A stretch of DNA of 8,948 bases from Paracoccaceae bacterium (GTDB lineage: Bacteria; Pseudomonadota; Alphaproteobacteria; Rhodobacterales; Rhodobacteraceae): positions 1-8,948 of the forward strand of contig DOOI01000075.1 of assembly GCA_003512825.1 (NCBI GenBank), given 5' to 3'. Shown here one piece after another: positions 7,034 to 8,948 of this stretch. The first letter of the stretch is position 1; the number at the start of each line of letters is the position of its first letter. Below the pieces are notes generated by a model that worked only from the letters and a program-made list of their open reading frames with translations, did not search any database and was not told the origin of the DNA. Position numbers and translations under genes: made by a program.

Positions 7034-7681
7034 TCAGCTTTGCAGCATCTTTAGCCCTTGAGTCACATCCGACCGCACCGCAAGGCGCAGGCCCGGCTCA
7101 TCCCCTGCTTTGAGGGCGGCAATAATCAAACGATGATATTGCGGAGGGTCCTTGCGGCGCAGGCGCGTATACAGCGCGCGCATGGTCGGGCCCAGTTGCA
7201 GCCAGACGGTTTCCGTCATGGCCAGCATCGCTGGCGCTTGGGCGCGCAGGTAGAGCGTGCGGTGAAACTCCAGATTGGAGCGGATATAGCTCACGGCATC
7301 GCCTCGCCCCGCCGCGTCGCCCACCGTGGTGTTGATGGCTTGCAGCCGCTCAATCAGCGCCATATGGGCGCGCGGCAAGGCACGCGAGGCCAGTTCCACC
7401 TCGATCAAGGCACGCAACGCGGCCAATTCCTCGATCCGCTCATTGGACAGCTCTGGTGTGGAAATGCGGCCAGATGCAGAGAGGGTCAGCGCGCCTTCGG
7501 CAGAAAGGCGATTGATCGCCTCCCGCACAGGGGTCATCGACACGGCATACTCTTTGCCCAAGCCGCGCAGCGTCAGGGCTTGGCCCGGATTGATATCGCC
7601 ATGCATGATCCGCGTTCGCAGACCGCGATAAACACGGTCATGGGCGGAAAGCACGGGTTCGGGGCGTGGGGTCAGGGTCAT
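7034..7681 (-). CDS. GntR-family transcriptional regulator, FCD (FadR/VanR-like) subfamily
   Basis: A 215-residue repressor-type protein. The N-terminal winged helix spans about residues 12-75 (VYRGLRTRIMHGDINPGQALTLRGLGKEYAVSMTPVREAINRLSAEGAL), with the family's TPVREA recognition-helix motif at 50-55. A helical FCD effector domain follows (about 80-212), with likely metal ligands around N136/H140 (NLEFH) and H183. Where a third histidine usually sits (AMxxHL), the sequence has AVRSDV with D205, a possible substitute ligand. Ligand and target genes are unknown. I chose the ATG at 7681, although the frame stays open to 7822, because the longer version runs into the YgjP-like gene and adds no domain. 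No ribosome site precedes the ATG; see the overlapping promoter and palindrome. It converges on sugE with a 34-nt gap that holds no clear terminator. Confidence 0.93.
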   Translation of the reverse strand: MTLTPRPEPVLSAHDRVYRGLRTRIMHGDINPGQALTLRGLGKEYAVSMTPVREAINRLSAEGALTLSASGRISTPELSNERIEELAALRALIEVELASRALPRAHMALIERLQAINTTVGDAAGRGDAVSYIRSNLEFHRTLYLRAQAPAMLAMTETVWLQLGPTMRALYTRLRRKDPPQYHRLIIAALKAGDEPGLRLAVRSDVTQGLKMLQS

Positions 7682-7687
7682 AAGGCG

Positions 7688-7701
7688 TTTGTGATCACAA
7701 A
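7688..7701. promoter_or_regulatory. Perfect 14-bp palindrome, candidate GntR operator
   Basis: TTTGTGATCACAAA reads identically on both strands. Its core TTGT-N4-ACAA resembles the short inverted-repeat operators known for FCD-type GntR regulators. It covers the predicted -10 and ends 6 nt before the regulator's ATG, so binding would block the gene's own transcription. Autoregulation is inferred from position and family habit. Confidence 0.6.
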
Positions 7702-7716
7702 AGCCGACAAGGTCAA
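7688..7716 (-). promoter_or_regulatory. Predicted gntR promoter giving a leaderless transcript
   Basis: On the minus strand TTGACC (7711-7716) is followed after exactly 17 nt by CACAAA (7688-7693), then six bases, then the ATG of the regulator. A start seven bases after the -10 would fall on the A of the ATG, which fits the absence of a ribosome site. The -10 is weak (3 of 6), as expected for a regulated promoter. The -35 overlaps the last codons of the upstream YgjP-like gene. Confidence 0.4.
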
Positions 7717-8405
7717 TCGAATCGATACTGATGCAAATGATGCCCCTGCCGTTTGAGCCAGCCTCTTGGCTCGGCATAGGGCCCATGAATCCGCGCCACG
7801 GTCTGCCAAAAGGCAGGCGCATGGTTCATCTCCGCCAGATGCGCCACCTCATGCGCCGCGACATACTCAAGCACAGCAGGCGGGGCCATGATCAACCGCC
7901 AAGAATACATCAACGCACCATCCGCCGTGCAAGACCCCCAACGCGACCGGGTGTCGCGCAGCGTCAAGGATGCGTAGGAGAGGCCCAAACGCGCCGCATA
8001 GCGGTCTGAGGCTGCCGCCAGCCTGTCCCGGGCGCGCAGCTTGAGGAAGGCCATTGCCCGGGCTGCAGCGCGGCTCTCTGGCCCCGGCACAAGCAACAGC
8101 TCTCCCTCGATGCGCGGTGCCCGCCCTGTCTCGGCGCTTTGCAGCAACAGCGACTGCCCCTCCACAGGCAGCGCATATCCCACCCCCACCCGTGTCTCTG
8201 CCGGACGCGCCGCCAATTGCCGACGCAACCAATCCGCCTTTTCCTGCGCGAAGGCCAAGGCCTCCCGCTCACTGGCATGCGGCGGCAATGTCAGCGTCAC
8301 ACGCCCATCAAGCCGCGAAACACGCAGTGAAATCCGCCGCGCACGAGCAGATTTTCTCAAAATGACCTCCACCGGGGGGTTGCCGGGGAGTGTATGCTGT
8401 CCCAT
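7713..8405 (-). CDS. YgjP-like zinc metallopeptidase (DUF45, M48-related)
   Basis: A 230-residue protein with a putative zinc-protease site, probably cytoplasmic because no signal peptide or membrane span is seen. The zinc motif is HEVAHL (H185, E186, H189), followed by H195 in NHAPAFW as the likely third ligand, which is the YgjP arrangement. TRSRWGSCTADGALMYSWRL (152-171), with the invariant WGSC, is the other family signature. The N-terminal RARRISLRVSRLDGRVTLTLPPHAS (21-45) is also typical. The substrate of the family is not established. The ORF extends to a TTG at 8426, and ATGs occur at 8411 and 8405. I chose 8405 because GGAAGG (8413-8418) is 7 nt before it. It lies 31 nt upstream of gntR on the same strand, so read-through into gntR is possible. 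Confidence 0.92.
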   Translation of the reverse strand: MGQHTLPGNPPVEVILRKSARARRISLRVSRLDGRVTLTLPPHASEREALAFAQEKADWLRRQLAARPAETRVGVGYALPVEGQSLLLQSAETGRAPRIEGELLLVPGPESRAAARAMAFLKLRARDRLAAASDRYAARLGLSYASLTLRDTRSRWGSCTADGALMYSWRLIMAPPAVLEYVAAHEVAHLAEMNHAPAFWQTVARIHGPYAEPRGWLKRQGHHLHQYRFD

Positions 8406-8412
8406 AACCATG

Positions 8413-8418
8413 CCTTCC
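8413..8418 (-). promoter_or_regulatory. Ribosome binding site deciding the YgjP-like start
   Basis: The minus strand reads GGAAGG with 7 nt to the ATG at 8405. It is only 1 nt from the alternative ATG at 8411, too close for use, so the shorter protein is favoured. Confidence 0.55.
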
Positions 8419-8447
8419 GGAGCCAAAGGCTTTGACTTGCCCAGTTG

Positions 8448-8475
8448 CTTATGGCAGTTGGCGCGGAATCAGCAA
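8448..8475 (-). promoter_or_regulatory. Weak candidate promoter for the YgjP-like gene
   Basis: In the 94-nt divergent gap before the TIGR02300 gene, the minus strand carries TTGCTG (8470-8475), a 16-nt spacer and CATAAG (8448-8453). Matches to consensus are 3/6 and 4/6. On the plus strand TTGACT (8432-8437) is a good -35, but no -10 lies at the right distance, so the promoter of the TIGR02300 gene is not resolved. Confidence 0.22.
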
Positions 8476-8499
8476 GGCACTCAAGCAAGAGGGATTCCC

Positions 8500-8823
8500 A
8501 TGCCCAAAGAAGATTGGGGCACGAAACGCGTCTGCCCGACCACTGGCAAACGGTTCTACGACATGAACAAGCGCCCAATTGTCAGCCCCTACACGGGCGA
8601 AGTTGTGGAGCTTGAAGTGCACCGTGGACGCATGATCGCGGCAGATGCCGAAGATGGTGCAATCCGTAAGGCAAAAGCCAATGTGGTCGAGAATGACGAT
8701 GATGTGCTCGACGACGAGGATGTCGATATCGACCTCGATGATGAACTCCTCGAAGAAGAGGATGACGACAACGTTTCGCTCGACGACCTGACGGACGTCG
8801 CTGCCGAAGACGAAGAAATCTGA
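8500..8823 (+). CDS. TIGR02300 family protein with acidic C-terminal tail
   Basis: A 107-residue protein of unknown function, of a family common in alphaproteobacteria. The N-terminal half carries the recognisable conserved block WGTKRVCPTTGKRFYDMNK (6-24) followed by PIVSPYTGE (26-34). It has a single cysteine (C12), so a four-cysteine zinc finger is excluded. Residues 64-107 contain 26 Asp/Glu and no Lys/Arg, giving an extreme acidic, probably disordered tail. The ATG at 8500 is set by AGAGGG (8488-8493, 6-nt spacing). The frame stays open upstream to 8041, but only as antisense to the YgjP-like gene. Acidic tails often bind basic proteins, nucleic-acid-binding domains or cations; which applies here is unknown. 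It is transcribed toward the downstream tRNA. Confidence 0.9.
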   Translation: MPKEDWGTKRVCPTTGKRFYDMNKRPIVSPYTGEVVELEVHRGRMIAADAEDGAIRKAKANVVENDDDVLDDEDVDIDLDDELLEEEDDDNVSLDDLTDVAAEDEEI

Positions 8824-8840
8824 TCGGCAACGATCTGTAA

Positions 8841-8874
8841 TGCGGGCGGAATTTTCCGCTTGATCCCGCCCGCA
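8841..8874 (+). terminator. Hairpin after the TIGR02300 gene, possible terminator without a U-tract
   Basis: TGCGGGCGG (8841-8849) pairs perfectly with CCGCCCGCA (8866-8874), a 9-bp GC-rich stem with a 16-nt loop, starting 17 nt after the stop. No T-run follows, so a classical intrinsic terminator is doubtful. A competing smaller hairpin, GCGGA/TCCGC (8846-8859), uses part of the same left arm. Confidence 0.45.
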
Positions 8875-8888
8875 GCAAACACTAGAGA
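8860..8888 (+). promoter_or_regulatory. Candidate tRNA promoter
   Basis: TTGATC (8860-8865) and TAGAGA (8883-8888) are separated by 17 nt and would start transcription about 30 nt before the tRNA. The -35 overlaps the loop and right arm of the preceding hairpin. The -10 matches only 3 of 6 positions, so this is a weak call. Confidence 0.3.
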
Positions 8889-8923
8889 GCGGACCACAGC
8901 GCCCTAGGGCGTTCCCAAAGGTC

Positions 8924-8948
8924 GGGGCCATAGCTCAGCTGGGAGAGC
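8924..8948 (+). tRNA. tRNA gene, 5' part only, probably tRNA-Ala
   Basis: The acceptor strand GGGGCCA (8924-8930), then T8-A9, the D-stem GCTC (8933-8936), D-loop AGCTGGGA and closing GAGC (8945-8948) follow the tRNA consensus. The anticodon lies beyond the window. The alanine call rests on close similarity of this 5' end to alphaproteobacterial tRNA-Ala genes from memory. Confidence 0.85.

Noticed and set aside
7682..7822. N-terminal extension of the GntR gene
   Set aside because: It overlaps the protease coding sequence, has no family similarity, and the winged-helix domain is complete from the ATG at 7681.
8041..8499. In-frame upstream extension of the TIGR02300 gene
   Set aside because: It is antisense to the YgjP-like gene, and the family N-terminus with a good ribosome site begins at 8500.
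8700..8790. GAY-rich repetitive stretch as a DNA repeat
   Set aside because: It simply encodes the Asp/Glu tail of the TIGR02300 protein; the repeat unit is codon-level, not a DNA array.

Overview
The window looks like an ordinary chromosomal segment of an alphaproteobacterium, most likely Rhodobacterales (Roseobacter group). The support is GC-rich coding sequence, protein sequences of alphaproteobacterial type (TIGR02300 family, DUF721/DciA-like, an alpha-type DsbA with an extra cysteine pair), and a terminal tRNA whose 5' end matches alphaproteobacterial tRNA-Ala. I see no integrase, transposase, CRISPR array, phage gene or defence gene. The assignment comes from reading the proteins, not from a database search.

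Layout. Positions 1-1956 hold a tight minus-strand operon read right to left: a DUF721/DciA-like gene (1423-1956), a DsbA-family oxidoreductase (755-1426) and a class III (CaiB/BaiF) CoA-transferase that runs off the left edge (1-755). Both junctions overlap (ATGA, 4 nt; TAATG, 1 nt), so translation is probably coupled. A 78-nt divergent gap separates this operon from mutY (2035-3114, +), which is followed 31 nt later by an AlkB-type non-haem di-iron hydroxylase (3146-4279, +). A SulP-family anion transporter without a STAS domain (4286-5551, -) converges on alkB with only 6 nt between the stops. It diverges from accA (5723-6685, +), which overlaps a guanidinium-exporter-type SMR gene (sugE/gdx, 6685-6999, +) by one base. 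A FCD-type GntR regulator (7034-7681, -) lies downstream of a YgjP-like zinc metalloprotease gene (7713-8405, -). The protease gene diverges from a small TIGR02300 protein with a strongly acidic tail (8500-8823, +). A tRNA gene, probably tRNA-Ala, begins at 8924 and is cut by the right edge.

The genes are mostly housekeeping: base-excision repair, replication-associated helicase loading (inferred), disulfide chemistry, and the first step of fatty-acid synthesis. A few accessory transport and oxidation functions are mixed in. They do not form one obvious pathway. The most useful non-coding signal is a perfect 14-bp palindrome that covers the predicted -10 element of the GntR gene and implies an autoregulated, leaderless transcript. 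I found no convincing novel multi-gene system. The findings are modest regulatory and architectural oddities.
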